A program made the position numbers and the translations under genes. 64,000 nt of DNA, from assembly GCA_021464415.1 (NCBI GenBank), contig CM038471.1:28741234-28805233 (forward strand), given 5' to 3'. This document shows positions 52,800-63,560 of the stretch, piece after piece. The DNA is from Lonicera japonica (taxonomy: Eukaryota; Streptophyta; Magnoliopsida; Dipsacales; Caprifoliaceae). How positions within the stretch are numbered: the first letter of the stretch is position 1; every line of letters begins with the position of its first letter. The notes under the pieces are model-generated. The model saw only the letters and a program-made list of their open reading frames with translations, did no database searches and was not told the DNA's origin.

Positions 52800-54720
52800 G
52801 GCTTCCATGGTTGTTTTTGCTTGTTCTGGGTCCATCATATCCCAGATTTTTCGAGATTGGTTTTGATTGTAAGTGGTTGTGAGATTCTCTGATTTGCCTT
52901 TCCTAACCCCTGCACGGGTAGGAAGTCCATCTTAGCCATCCATTGGTCAATTATCGAATTGAGGTCTGGGGCAACTTGAGTTCTGTTTGGCGGCACAACG
53001 AGTGACTTGTAGGCTGGGTCTTCTCGAATGAGTCCCACGGGATCAAACCCTTCTTCATCGGTGGTCAAGGCGTTAATTCCCGCAGGTGGAGCATGGTTAA
53101 GAAGGGGGTTGTTAGTAACATTGGGCCCGCCGGGTGCGGGAATGGTACCAGCTTCGATTAGGTCTTGAATACAATGGCGAAGAGCCAAACAGCGTTCTGT
53201 ATCATGGCATGCGGCCTGATGGTATGCACAATTCTCATTCATCCTACAGGTGTTGGGAATAGGGTTTGGTGGGGGGCGTGGGTTGAGTGGATTGATTAGC
53301 CTAGCCTTTCGGAGTAATTCCAGACTTTTGAACAAAGTAGTGGGAAGGGTACAGAAGTTCCTTCTTTTCTTAACCTCGGTGTTCGAATAGTCTCCTTGTG
53401 CGGTCAACTCATCGGAGGTGTTTGTTGTGGCTGCTGAAATGGATTTTGTTGATATGGGTATGAGCTTAGCTGGTTCACGGCCGGAGTGGTCGTCTTTCTC
53501 CCGGCATATGAGGCTTTCTTGGTATCGGTTTCTGCTTTCTTGGCCAGTTCTTCCTCTACTTGTGACCCCATTCTTAACAGGGCTCTGAAGTGTGGGAATA
53601 CATGTTTTTCCATACAACTCAATACAGCTGGGGTGAAATTCTTCTGTATGATCTCCAACTGATCTTCTTCATCGGATCGTTTGAACATTTGGGAGGCCAT
53701 TTCTCTCCAGCGGGTGACGAAGTCGCTGAAGCTTTCCTTCTCGCCTTACTTGGCCATTTCCAGGTGTTTGCAGGTAATTTATAAATCTTCGTTGGACCCG
53801 TATTTGGTCATGAACTCCTTCACAATATCTCCCCAAGTCTTTGTGTGGTGTCTCTCCAGATCAAAAAACCATCTTAGGGCGACCCCCGTGAGAGTCATGT
53901 GGAAGGCCTGAGCCAGCTCCGGTTCTCCGCAGCCGGACACTTGCATAGATCTGATATAGGATTAGAGGTGAATCTTTGGGGGCGTGGTTCCTGTAAACTT
54001 GGTGATGGAAGGGAGCTTGAATCCCTAGGGTAAGCTTGCTTCCGGGTAGAGGGAGAAGGCATTCATATCTGTAATCTCGTCTGCCCTTTTTATTAGGGAA
54101 ATTCCCCTTTGCAGAACCTTCATCTGCTCTTTCAGTTTCTTCATTTCTTCGCTCTCTCTTGACACCTCGTCGGGCTGTTCCCGAGCTATAACTGATTCTG
54201 CATATACTGCCCAAAGTCGGTTGATGTCTGGGTACTCATTAGGAGGGGCCACTGGGGCCGGTGGTGGGATAGGTCTTGCGGGGACTTGTGGCCATGGCTG
54301 GTATTGGGGATCCAGGCCCTGCTGAAGTTGCGGCCAGATGATGGGTTGCTCTTGTTGTTGATAAGTGGGGCCTGAATCTGGGGCCTATTGATTCTGATTG
54401 TTGGGATCGGTCTGAATGGGACCGGCCATGATAGGGCCCGTTTGGGGTGGATTGGTTCCTTGAACTGGGGGAAGTACTTGTGATGACTATCCTTGGTTCG
54501 GATCTTGGTTCGGTGGTAGTCGTTCAAACCCTGGTGGTGCGGCTCGTTCAGCTGACAACTCTTCTATTCGAATCCGGGTACCCTGTTGCTCGTTCATGAT
54601 GTTTGCTAGATTTATGCTGACGATCATTAGCAAACGATGCATCTCGGCTAAAGTTGGCTGAACTGCAGACGCCTTGGCTAGGCTCTGATTTGTCTCTTGA
54701 TTCTCGCGTCCATCGGCCAT
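52800..54720 (-). pseudogene. Tat/Ogre gag
   Basis: Start chosen at Met 54720 (MADGRENQETNQ); the frame is open farther upstream to 54870 but that part overlaps leader sequence. The N-terminal part is Pro/Gln-rich (54540-54240), then PNEYPDINRLWAVYAESV. The capsid-like domain follows with frame breaks: LPSITKFTGTTPPKIHL, AFHMTLTGVALRWFFDLERH, SFSDFVTRWREMASQMFKRS (about 54030-53690). Downstream: LRKARLINPLNPRP and the Tat-specific CAYHQAACHDTERCLALRHC (about 53230-53170), then LIEAGTIPAPGG. Multiple frame changes make it non-functional. Confidence 0.82.
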
Positions 54721-55453
54721 TGTGGGTGTACTTGTTCTTACTAGTTTTCCGGTGTGATCTCGACCGGCCCAACCTTTCAGACTGACGTTTGTTTCACGAC
54801 TGTAGACGAAACCACATGGCGGAGATGAAGGAAGACTATGATGCGACTTGATTTTTGTCAAAAGAACCACTAAAAATCACCGAGAAAAAGACTCGGGTCT
54901 TAAAAATGTGTTGTAAAGTAAGCCGTAAGGTGGTACATCCCCTACGGCTGTTTGACAAGTGTTTTAGCTGACTCAATCTTATATGCAGTGCAGGTGTACG
55001 AACGGTTAAGGCTTCAGGCTCCCTCCTATTTGGCAAGACCTTGCGATATACCCCAAGGGCGGGTACGTGTAAGAGCCTTTTGATATACTTCTCGGGTACG
55101 TGAATGTTCTCATCACTCAATATACCTCGGGGGCGTACTTAGCCAAGGAGAGTGAAAGTAAATGCTTTCGATTTATGTTAGCCCAAGCAAGCCAACTCTC
55201 TACTCACTTATAATACTTCCGATGGTTTGGGGTAAATTCACACTCGTAGAACTAATGCATGATTTGTGAAAGTGCGTGCAAAGTTCGAAAGGTTGGGTTT
55301 ACAAATATCATTATCTTTATTACGTATTTTTGAAAGACTCTATTTTTAGAAAAAAGTTTCTTCTCAATCAATTAACATAAGTAGGGAATAGCAGTAAAAG
55401 CAAGTATTCAACAGATAAACAAAAGTCCACATATAAGAGTCTAGTTTTCTATT
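54721..55453 (-). other. Tat/Ogre 5' leader
   Basis: Between primer site and gag. No gene: the frames at 54836-55120 and 55364-55615 overlap leader and LTR sequence. Ogre elements often carry an extra ORF before gag; I do not see one here. Confidence 0.5.
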
Positions 55454-55472
55454 GTCCCCAGCAGAGTCGCCA
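55454..55472 (-). promoter_or_regulatory. Primer-binding site (Arg tRNA type)
   Basis: The - strand reads TGGCGACTCTGCTGGGGAC, one base from the LTR end (TGTGAGAATCC at 55474 on the + strand). This sequence, complementary to the 3' end of an Arg tRNA, is the primer site described for Ogre elements. Confidence 0.9.
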
Positions 55473-56235
55473 CTGTGAGAATCCACAAATGCGACCTTCG
55501 GGTCTTGTTCCCGTTGGTGGGAGTCTGAAATGTCGGAACGGATTCCGTCGTTCCATTTGCTTCGTCGCGTTGATATTTCGCATCGGGTGTCCCTATATTC
55601 TATTTCTAGATGCAAGAGGGTTCGTTCAGAGTCGCCAGTACGTTTTACGAGAAAATGGACAAAACAGTTGTGTAAGAGGAAAGGCTACAGATAAGCCTTT
55701 CTTTTACACGTTTGTCTACGAAACCAGGATTCTATAGGGTTCGGAAACTATATTACGATTTGGGAAGGTGTTAAGCACCAATTCTGCCCTTTCAGTCTCT
55801 AGTGGTCTTTATATGTTTATTCTATGTTGAAAAACTTGGATGCTTTTACTGACAGTCTACCACTTTCTAAGTGAAAACCCTAATTTCTGGGGAAACGGGA
55901 AAGGGCAAGAAAGCCTTTGTGTTCCGAGATTCAATGTTTAGTTTTGAAAGATATAAATACAAGTGACAAAAGTTGTTTTACTTTAGAAGGAGTTTTTACT
56001 GTGTTATTTCTCAGATAACGACGGTTTTTCTCGGGCTTTGACTTCTTTTAGAAAAGTTTTGGATCTTTATATCGGGACTAATTTAATGTGGAATTTAGAA
56101 CTCTCGAGAGGAGTTTTACCAGATATATCACAGTCTATGAAAGAGATAGGATATACCGGGTTTTTAAGTCCTAAGTAAGTTTTACCGGTCCGGGTTTTGA
56201 AAACAGGATTTTATTCGGATGATAATGTACTTACT

Positions 56236-57292
56236 TGCTAGAATCGGCATTGGACTCACCTTCTTTGGAATCACTCCAAGTGCCTTTGAGGGCGTGTCTT
56301 ACTTGCTTGAAGGCTTTGTCTCTTTTGTCTCTTCTTTCCTTTCTTCTAACCGGGCAATTTATTTTGAAATGCCCTGGTCCATGGCAATGGAAACACTTCT
56401 TTTCTTCTTCATTTTCAACTCTTGGTTGAATAGATCAATCATTGTTTCTTCTTGATGAAGGATCAAAGTTGTTTCCTTTTCCTTGAAATTTCTTCTTCTT
56501 GGCTAGAAATTTTATGAATTTTCTAGAAAGAAGAGCCATATCCTCATCTTCTATCATCAACTCCTCATCATCATCTAGTTGAGTTGCTTTGAGAGCTAGT
56601 GACCTTTTGGCTTTTGAATCACTTTCTTCTTCTCTTGCCAATTCCTTCTCATGAGTTTTAAGTGAACCCAAGAGTTCATCCATGCTTAACATCTTGAGAT
56701 TCTTGGCTTCTTGAATAGCCATTACTTTAGGTTTCCACTTCTTGAGAAGTGTTCTAAGAATTTTTTGAATCTTGTCTTCATTTGAATATTCCTTTCCAAG
56801 AAGATCTAAAGCATTAGTAATAATAGAGAACCTACTATACATAGAGGCAAGTGATTCATTAGGCTCCATTTTGAAAAGTTCATAATCATGAACGAGCATA
56901 TTAATATTATCATCCTTAACTTGTGAAGTTCCTTCATAGGCAACTTCTAATTTATCCCAAATTTCTTTGGCTGTTTTACAACTAGAAATTTTGTTGTATT
57001 CATCTATAGTTAATGCACAATGTAGAGCATTCAAGGCTTTAGCATTAAATTGGATTTTCTTAATATCATTCTCATCATATTCGGAAATAGATTTAGGAGT
57101 GACTATACCCTTTTCATCGGTTTTGGTAATCTTATAAGGTCCAATGAGTGTAACCTTCCATTGTTCAAAATCACTAGCTTGAAGGAAAGTACACATACGA
57201 CTTTTCCAATAACTATAATTTTTGCCATCAAATAGAAGTGGTCTAGTGGTGGAAGAACCTTCGTTAATTCCGGTTCCTTGATAAATAGACAT
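56236..57292 (-). pseudogene. Copia gag (UBN2 type), truncated
   Basis: Start chosen at Met 57292 (MSIYQGTGINEGSS): an upstream in-frame Met at 57334 touches the primer site and is unlikely. Gag domain: RPLLFDGKNYSYWKSRM, NALHCALTIDEYNKISSCKT, AKEIWDKLEVAYEGTSQVK, NMLVHDYELFKMEPNES, MYSRFSIITNAL, KILRTLLKKWKPKVMAIQEA and MDELLGSLKTHEKELA, the UBN2 pattern of plant copia elements. The frame stops at 56435 and the CCHC zinc knuckle CFHCHGPGHFKINC follows in the same frame (about 56400-56350) before the truncation. About 286 codons are intact. Confidence 0.88.
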
Positions 57293-58969
57293 GATCGTAA
57301 ACTCTAAGATTGTTAAATTAAAACAAGAGTACAACCTCTGATACCAATTGTAGGTCGAAAAATACCCTAGAGGGGTGGTGAATAGGGTTTTAAAAACTTA
57401 ATGCCGAATTAAAACGTTTTTAAAATATTTAAGCAAAGCAACTTAGTTAAATAAGTTTATCAAGGAAAACAATCAATTAAATAATCAATCCCAAGAATAA
57501 GCAATAATATAAGCAACTTCAATCAATTAATATAACAAATAAATAAAGAGATTGAGTAAGAAAGATTGAACCAATTTGAAGTCGAAGATTTTTTGTCCAC
57601 ACAGTTCGGCTTTTTCCCCCTACTCCGCGCTCGGTTAGTTCCCCGAGAATTTCCACTATAACCGATCTCCTTCCGGGTGAAGATCAAACCTCTACAAGTG
57701 TATTCTTCTCACACACTCTTACAAGTATTGAAACACCCTCAATACTCTCACAAGAAATCCCTCTTGCTATTCTATGAGATACACCTCTCACAAATATGAT
57801 TTGAATAAGTTTTGGTGGCTAACACCAATGTACAATATCTCTCTTGTGTATAACAAAATACAAATGAAGATCACACTAAGAGATATCAAAATTGATCAAA
57901 GTATATAGCTCAAAAATGAAGAATTTGATCAATAAGATGAATTGAATACTTGAATAACTTTGTATATATGTAAAATAAGTTTGTAGAATGATTCAAGTGT
58001 GTTAAAACATGTCTAAGACATCATATTTATAGCTTACAAAATCATATGGCCGTTGGGGATGATTAAGAGAGGTTTTGGCTCCAAGGTATACATTTTCAAA
58101 CTTTCCAACAGCTAGTTTTGACAAACAAATTCAAAATTGTTTTGTTAATTTCTCTTAATTAGACTGTTGGATCATGCTCAAATTTTAGTCAAACTTTCCA
58201 GGAGATGTTGTCTAACTACTGTAAAAATTTCAAAATGATCGGAGTTCGGGAAGGCCCCCATTTTACCGTTAGATCAAAACTGTGCAAAAATTGAGCGAAT
58301 TTTAAACGAAAAATAAAAATATTTTTCCAATTTAATAATTTAGTTCCAAATAAAATTCTAATTATTGAACCTCAAATATATGTTTCTAAGATACCCATTT
58401 TTATTATAGCTTAAAATATGATCATTTAAAATTAATATGAATTTATTTTGAAACACGATTTTTGTAAAATGATGTTTTTCAAATAAATTCAATTTCAAGC
58501 TAGTTTAAATCAATCTTTAAAAGATGCAAGAATATGTTTGAGCTATAGGGTTTTGATCAATAAAGTGTCTTCACATAAAATCTAAGCACTCACTCCATTT
58601 AATGATAATTCGAGTCTTCGTGATGCTTGATTTTCTTCTGCGTATCTTCACTTGTTTGATGTTCTTGATCCTTTCTTGATTTTGATAACTTGTAGAACAT
58701 GTGGAGATCATTCTTGTGCATATCTTCACTTGCTTGATGATCTAGATCTTTTCTTGGCTTTGTTTAGCATATGTGAATCACTTGAGTTCATTTCTTGTGA
58801 GTAGAGGCGTTTGTAAAGCTTGTGTGAGATTTGCTTCGGTTTGAAGTTACACTTGATCGGAAGATATATCGGTTAAAATGGCTATCATCATTGGAACAAC
58901 CGAGTTAAATAACACTTTATTAACTTATTGTAATTATCAAAATAAGATTAATTGACTTTAAGGTCAACA
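56236..58969 (-). mobile_element. Ty1/copia fragment: 5' LTR, primer site, gag
   Basis: The LTR runs from 57349 (TGTAGGTCGAAAAATACC) to 58969 (AAGGTCAACA), 1621 bp, with a - strand TATA box (complement of ATATTTATAG, about 58024). The primer site TGGTATCAGAGG (- strand, 57346-57335) is followed by gag. Protease, integrase, RT and 3' LTR are absent; the element breaks off at 56235 inside the gag zinc-finger region, and the same deletion took about 40 bp of the host LTR. Confidence 0.85.
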
Positions 58970-59628
58970 GTTTTGAAAATGGTAGACTATTTGTAACTTG
59001 GCAATAAGTTTATTCAAATAAAACGTGGACAAAACAACAAAAATAAAACAAGTACACAGATATTTAATGTTAAATACTAGAAGAGACTTTCTTTACCTTC
59101 CCGACGAGAATAATAATAAGAAAGAAAATATAATACGGCAGAGAGATCTCCGGCGATAATAATCTTTCCTTCTTCAGATATTTCCGAGAATTTGATTCCA
59201 GAGACGAGACACGTCGAGTGTCAAGAATAGATTCGATAATTCTTCAGAAATAAGACTAGAAAATCAGATAGAAGCCAATAATTCTTCAATCCCAAGTTGC
59301 TGTCCTTGAACCCTTGGGGGGTGTTGGCCTATTTATACTGTTCGGGGAAGATTGTCGCGCGACAAACGGCTAAAGTGATGTTTCTGACAGACTGATGTGT
59401 CAGAGAGTGGATGGTCTGGTGTCAGAAGGGTTTGTCACGCGACACAAGGGGGATTGTCTCGCGACATACCCATTTGTCGTGCGACAATTCTTCTTAAAAA
59501 TAGGTTCGTTTGGCCAACAAACCCTTTCGGAGCAGTCTCAGGTGTTCGGGTGGATCCCGGACTCCAAAAACAGTACTTCTCAAAGGTCGTTAGGGTTCTT
59601 GCGGGGGTCACGGATCGGGGTGTCTACA

Positions 59629-60672
59629 GATGGTTACTTCGTCGATGATCGCTCAATTACTCCATCTTGTTACGAATGCACCTTGATGGACGACCCTTTT
59701 TTCGTAACATTATAGGATTAGAGATCAAGGCACCTGCAGTAGATGGGATTAAGTCCCTTCAGTACTCTTTTGGAAAAGCATGATTTATCATAGGAGCGAA
59801 AGTAGCCAAGTATGCCTCAAGACTTAAGTAGGGATCAATCAAATGCTTCGGATCTAGCCTTAGTTTAACGCATACTGCTATGACATGAGAGCAATGATAT
59901 TTATAAATGGACCACTTTTCGCAAGTGCACGTACATTCCTTAATGTTTACATTCTTAACTTAATGTTTGCCTAATGTGACTGTCGTTAACCTTTCAGACT
60001 TGTTATGCCTAAACACACTATAATTATGGACTTTATTTTTTAAGCTCCTCAAATTTAAGTGTTATGAATGGGGTATGTTGTAACTTCTAATTCGTATGGT
60101 TATCTATGCCCTGCCATCTTCGTTGACAAAAGTAAATAACCAGGCAGTGAAATATGAGCTATACCGATGTAGTGACAGGCAGTGACCTCGTTCCTATTAA
60201 AATTCCCTCACTTGTATCCATGGCCATTGTAATAAATAACTTCTCATTATACTTGCCCCGAAGATGTGTCGCATATATACTAAAAAGAGGGTGGGAATGC
60301 ATAAAGTCTTCAATTGAAGTGTTAAAGGCCTAAAAGTTCTTATAAAAACCACGATAATTCCCATCAAAGTGCTTTCTTCTTAACTCACGGATCGTCCTTT
60401 CATTATTAAACTTAATATCCGCTAAATATCTTGGCGTAATCACTTAAGACTCTTTTCGATCACTAAATAAAGTCATAATTACCTTCTGCTTCGCTTGGCA
60501 TGCCTTATAATATGAAACCTTGTAGCCATATTGATCCTTACAAATATAACAACAATAGGAATTTTAAGGGCATGATCAACCTCCACTAGGTGCATTATTT
60601 TGGTTGCAATAAAGTTGCAATCCAAATGTTTGTGGCTTAGTTTTAAATGATCAAATATGCATGTGTGGGGAC
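59629..60672 (-). pseudogene. MULE transposase, copy B, C-terminal half
   Basis: Matches 10745-12230 in the same orientation with intervening deletions. Recognisable on the - strand: the SWIM finger (CTCEKW..YKYHCSHV, about 59950-59890), DPYLSLEAYLA, a short DDE remnant near 60290-60210 (YNEKLFITMAMDT-like) and the segment equal to WEESY...RYLA near 60430. More decayed than copy A. Its right side continues after the solo LTR at 62717; its left side, where PMD sequence lies in copy A, is cut off by the Tat/Ogre LTR. Confidence 0.75.
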
Positions 60673-62716
60673 TGTGAGAACCCGCGTTCTCGACGCCCGG
60701 GGGTTCTCGTGAGCGGCGATTCCGTTGTTGCTTTGAAAATCGGTTTTGAAAAGAATAAGAGTTGCAAGTTTATTTTACTAAACAAACAAAAAGATTTGTG
60801 TAAAAGAGGCGTATTTATGGGGTAAATATCCTCTTATACACAATGTATGCGAAACCAGTTGATTCGAGGGTTTGGGGATTAAGTTACAAATCAGGAAGGT
60901 GTTAGGCACCCAATTTGCCCTTTCGATCTCTTGAGTAGAATATGCGCGTGTTATAATTCAGCTCTTGCATGCTATTGCTATTACTTTACAGCTTTTCGTG
61001 CTTGCCTTAGAAATCATAATTTTGGGGTTGGGATGAAAACAATGTGTTTCCTAGTTCGCCCATGATTTTAAAAATAAGTGTGTGTGTGTGTGTGATTTGA
61101 AAAAATAGAGTTTGATAATAATAGATGCAATGAAACAAGTGATTTTGTAAAGCATTGGGCTTTTCGGAAACTGATTCAATGTGGAATCTTATACTCGATA
61201 TGATATGAGATGAGTTGACCGATCGTATACCAAAGTCTATTGATTAAACCGGTATAGATGGAAGTAGTGTTCTCATAATCGAGTGTTTATCACATACACA
61301 CCGCAATCTATGAGTTAGATTGGATATATAACGATTATCGATTCCTTCGTATAACAATGCCGTTAATTCGGGCTTTTAGAAAAGTAAGAAAGTAATAATA
61401 CTATTTTGGAATTGGATTAGGGTTTGTTATACGCCTTTGGCTTTAAAAAACAATTTGAAAAAGGGTTTTGAAAAGCTATTAAGTGATAGAAATTATGCAG
61501 ACAAGAATATAAATTATAAAACTGCCGAATAAATAAAAGAAGAGAGAGAAAATTATACCTGAGCCTCTTTAGAGGGAGAGAATAGAGGTCTCTTGGTGTG
61601 TACCACGAAATCCCTTTGATTGTTGATGATAATAATGAATGGATGGGGGTCTATTTATGGTTGAAGAAAATACTTGGAGAGCAAGAAAAGAGATTGCAAC
61701 TAGGACTCTTGGAAATTATCGCGAAACCTTCCCTCCGTTGGACCATCCTGATTTTTGGATATGTGTTGGGAATAGAACTCTTCTAGATTGTGTAAAAATT
61801 TCAGGTGGATCAAATTTCGGGAAGGTTCCATTTCGTTCTGATTGGTACGAAGAGTTTGTGTCCGCGTAGGAAAGGTACTTGTTGTAGACAAGGTCCCTTG
61901 TTTGCATGAAAATTCAGGTTCTAACCGTTAGATCATGCTGAATTTTGGATATGTATTGCCAATATAAGTCTTCTAGACTCTGGAAAAAATTGGAGACGAT
62001 CGGAGTTCGGTAAGGACTCGGTCTCCTCGAATTGGTGCAAAGAGTTTGTTCCTGCGTAGGAAACGTACTTGCGTACAACAATCTCAACAATTGAACTTCC
62101 AACTGTTGGATTATGCTAATTTTTTTATATGTTTTCCCTCCAAATGTTTTCTAGCTTGTGTCAAAATTTGAGGTCGATCATAATTCGGTAAGGCCACTAT
62201 TTATTTTAATTTGCTATGAAGGACATTTCGATTAGAATTGCACGGTAGACAAATTGATTCTTGATGATCCCATGTCCGACAAAGCTGAATTTAGAATATG
62301 TTCTTCCCCACAATAAGGCCTATCCACTTACCAAATTTCAAACCATTTTAATTTCGAGAAGACCTCCATTTGACCACCCGAATCTAACTCATGATTTTCT
62401 GAATTTTCGGAGATTCGACTGTCGGATTGAGCTGATTTTCGAGTATGCTACTCCTCATGGTAATGTCTAACAACTCTCAAAGTTTGAGGATGATCCAAAA
62501 TGCGTAACACTCCTTTCACAAGTTTCCAGGAGTTTTGATGGTTTTCGGTTCTGGCAATTTTCGATAATTCTGTAACTCCTCATCCGGGGTCCTTTCGGCT
62601 TTTTTCTTTGACCTGTATCATAGTTTTTGTGCATCCAAGAATGCTCGTGCATGCATGCGTACTTATTTCTTTGAAAATCAGAATTCTTGCGGGGGTCACA
62701 AAATGAGGTGTTCACA
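60673..62716 (-). mobile_element. Solo LTR, Tat-type, TSD GGGAC (2044 bp)
   Basis: Starts TGTGAGAACCC and ends GAGGTGTTCACA; the target duplication GGGAC is at 60668-60672 and 62717-62721. It shares the landmarks GGAAGGTGTTAGGCACCCAATTTGCCC (60894 on) and the TGTGAGAAC start with the other Tat-type LTRs, but its upstream half differs. The - strand TATA is the complement of CTATTTATGG (about 61650-61659). Upstream of it are about four diverged 190-bp repeats (61735-62500). It disrupts MULE copy B. Confidence 0.92.
61735..62500 (-). repeat. Diverged ~190-bp repeats upstream of the solo-LTR TATA box
   Basis: Repeated landmarks in order: (A/G)TTGGACCAT / GTTAGATCATGCTGA, GGATATGT, TCTTCTAGA, AAAAATT-GA-GATC, TTCGG(G/T)AAGG and CG(T/C)AGGAAA-GTACTTG. 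Copies begin near 61735, 61925, 62100 and 62390. A related block occurs in the copia LTR near 58165-58290. Confidence 0.6.
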
Positions 62717-63560
62717 GGGACCTTGAACTTGATTATTTTAAATTGCCCGCGTTTTGTCTTCCTCTTATAGGCACGATGGCACCATTTGCACCATTTTTCA
62801 TGTAATTTACACCCAATTGTCCATATATCTACCTTAGTTTCATCAACAATAAATTCAGTTGCATTCTTGATTACGAACGATTTATAGTTGTCTTTAGGTC
62901 CTCTTTTGTCTCGTAAATTAGTCCCTTTTACAATTCATTTTCATCAATCATTTGATCCCATGGTGACAACTCTTTGTCCACATTTCTAAACTTAGATCAT
63001 GTATAGAATGTCGAGATATCATTATTAACCTATCCAATCTTATTCAGTTATTTCCCTTCATCACTTTCACAATCACGGTAATCATTAATACCATCAAATT
63101 ATGTGTCCACATCTTCTCCGGTACGGTATTATGCGTCCAAGTCTGAATCTATACCACATTTTCCCCCAGCCATGGACTTGGGTATGGGCTGAGATGATTT
63201 GTGACCCTTCTTTCTAGTGCCACCGAAGTCGTGACTTCATGATAGCCACAAAGTGGAACCCAAGAGAAAAAGATAGCGACCCTCATTTATAGGGCCACTA
63301 AACTCGTAGTGTTGTAATGGATAGTTGGACAGAGGGATACATTGTACAGTTCAAAAAATGGAATTTTTTTCGCAATTGGGTATTCATTGTAATTCAAATC
63401 CACTTTCTTTATATACAAATCAATTGCATTAACAACTGGAGCATTGGAAATAGTTGCCATTGCAAACTCCAAGTTTTCATCATCTTTAATTTAATTGGGC
63501 GACATGCAGTCAATATCCATAGCAGAATAAACTTTCTCTTCCAATTCTGAGTAAGTACTG
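62717..63560 (-). pseudogene. MULE transposase, copy B, N-terminal half
   Basis: Counterpart of 12240-13020. On the - strand it has the DNA-binding part (NATEFIVDE.. ..CKWCHRA, 62900-62780) and an upstream exon-like frame 63472-63287 (MEFAMATISNAPVVNAIDLY). GTGACCCTTCTTTCTAGTGCCA near 63200 matches 12661 in copy A. Decayed. Together with 59629-60672 it shows the solo LTR inserted inside the gene. Confidence 0.7.

Larger units (their letters stand above)
38680..59628 (-). mobile_element. Tat/Ogre-type Ty3/gypsy element with antisense genes
   Basis: About 18 kb without the nested copia fragment. - strand order: 5' LTR (59628-55474), primer site, leader, gag, protease, linker, RT, RNase H, second RNase H, integrase; then, read from the + strand, two accessory genes and two tandem arrays; then the 3' LTR (40194-38680). 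The second RNase H, the primer site complementary to Arg tRNA, the long LTRs and the accessory genes between integrase and 3' LTR are established marks of the Tat branch (Ogre/Retand). The flanks differ: MULE sequence (GATGG...) on the right, Athila sequence on the left, so there is no target duplication and one end is rearranged. Confidence 0.88.
55474..59628 (-). mobile_element. 5' LTR of the Tat/Ogre element, split by a copia fragment
   Basis: LTR sequence occupies 55474-56235 and 58970-59628; together about 1.42 kb, matching the 3' LTR. TATA at 59329-59338 (- strand), palindromic motifs at 59353-59364, 59433-59444, 59455-59466 and 59475-59486. About 40 bp of LTR present in the 3' copy (39452-39491) are missing at the copia insertion. 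Confidence 0.9.
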
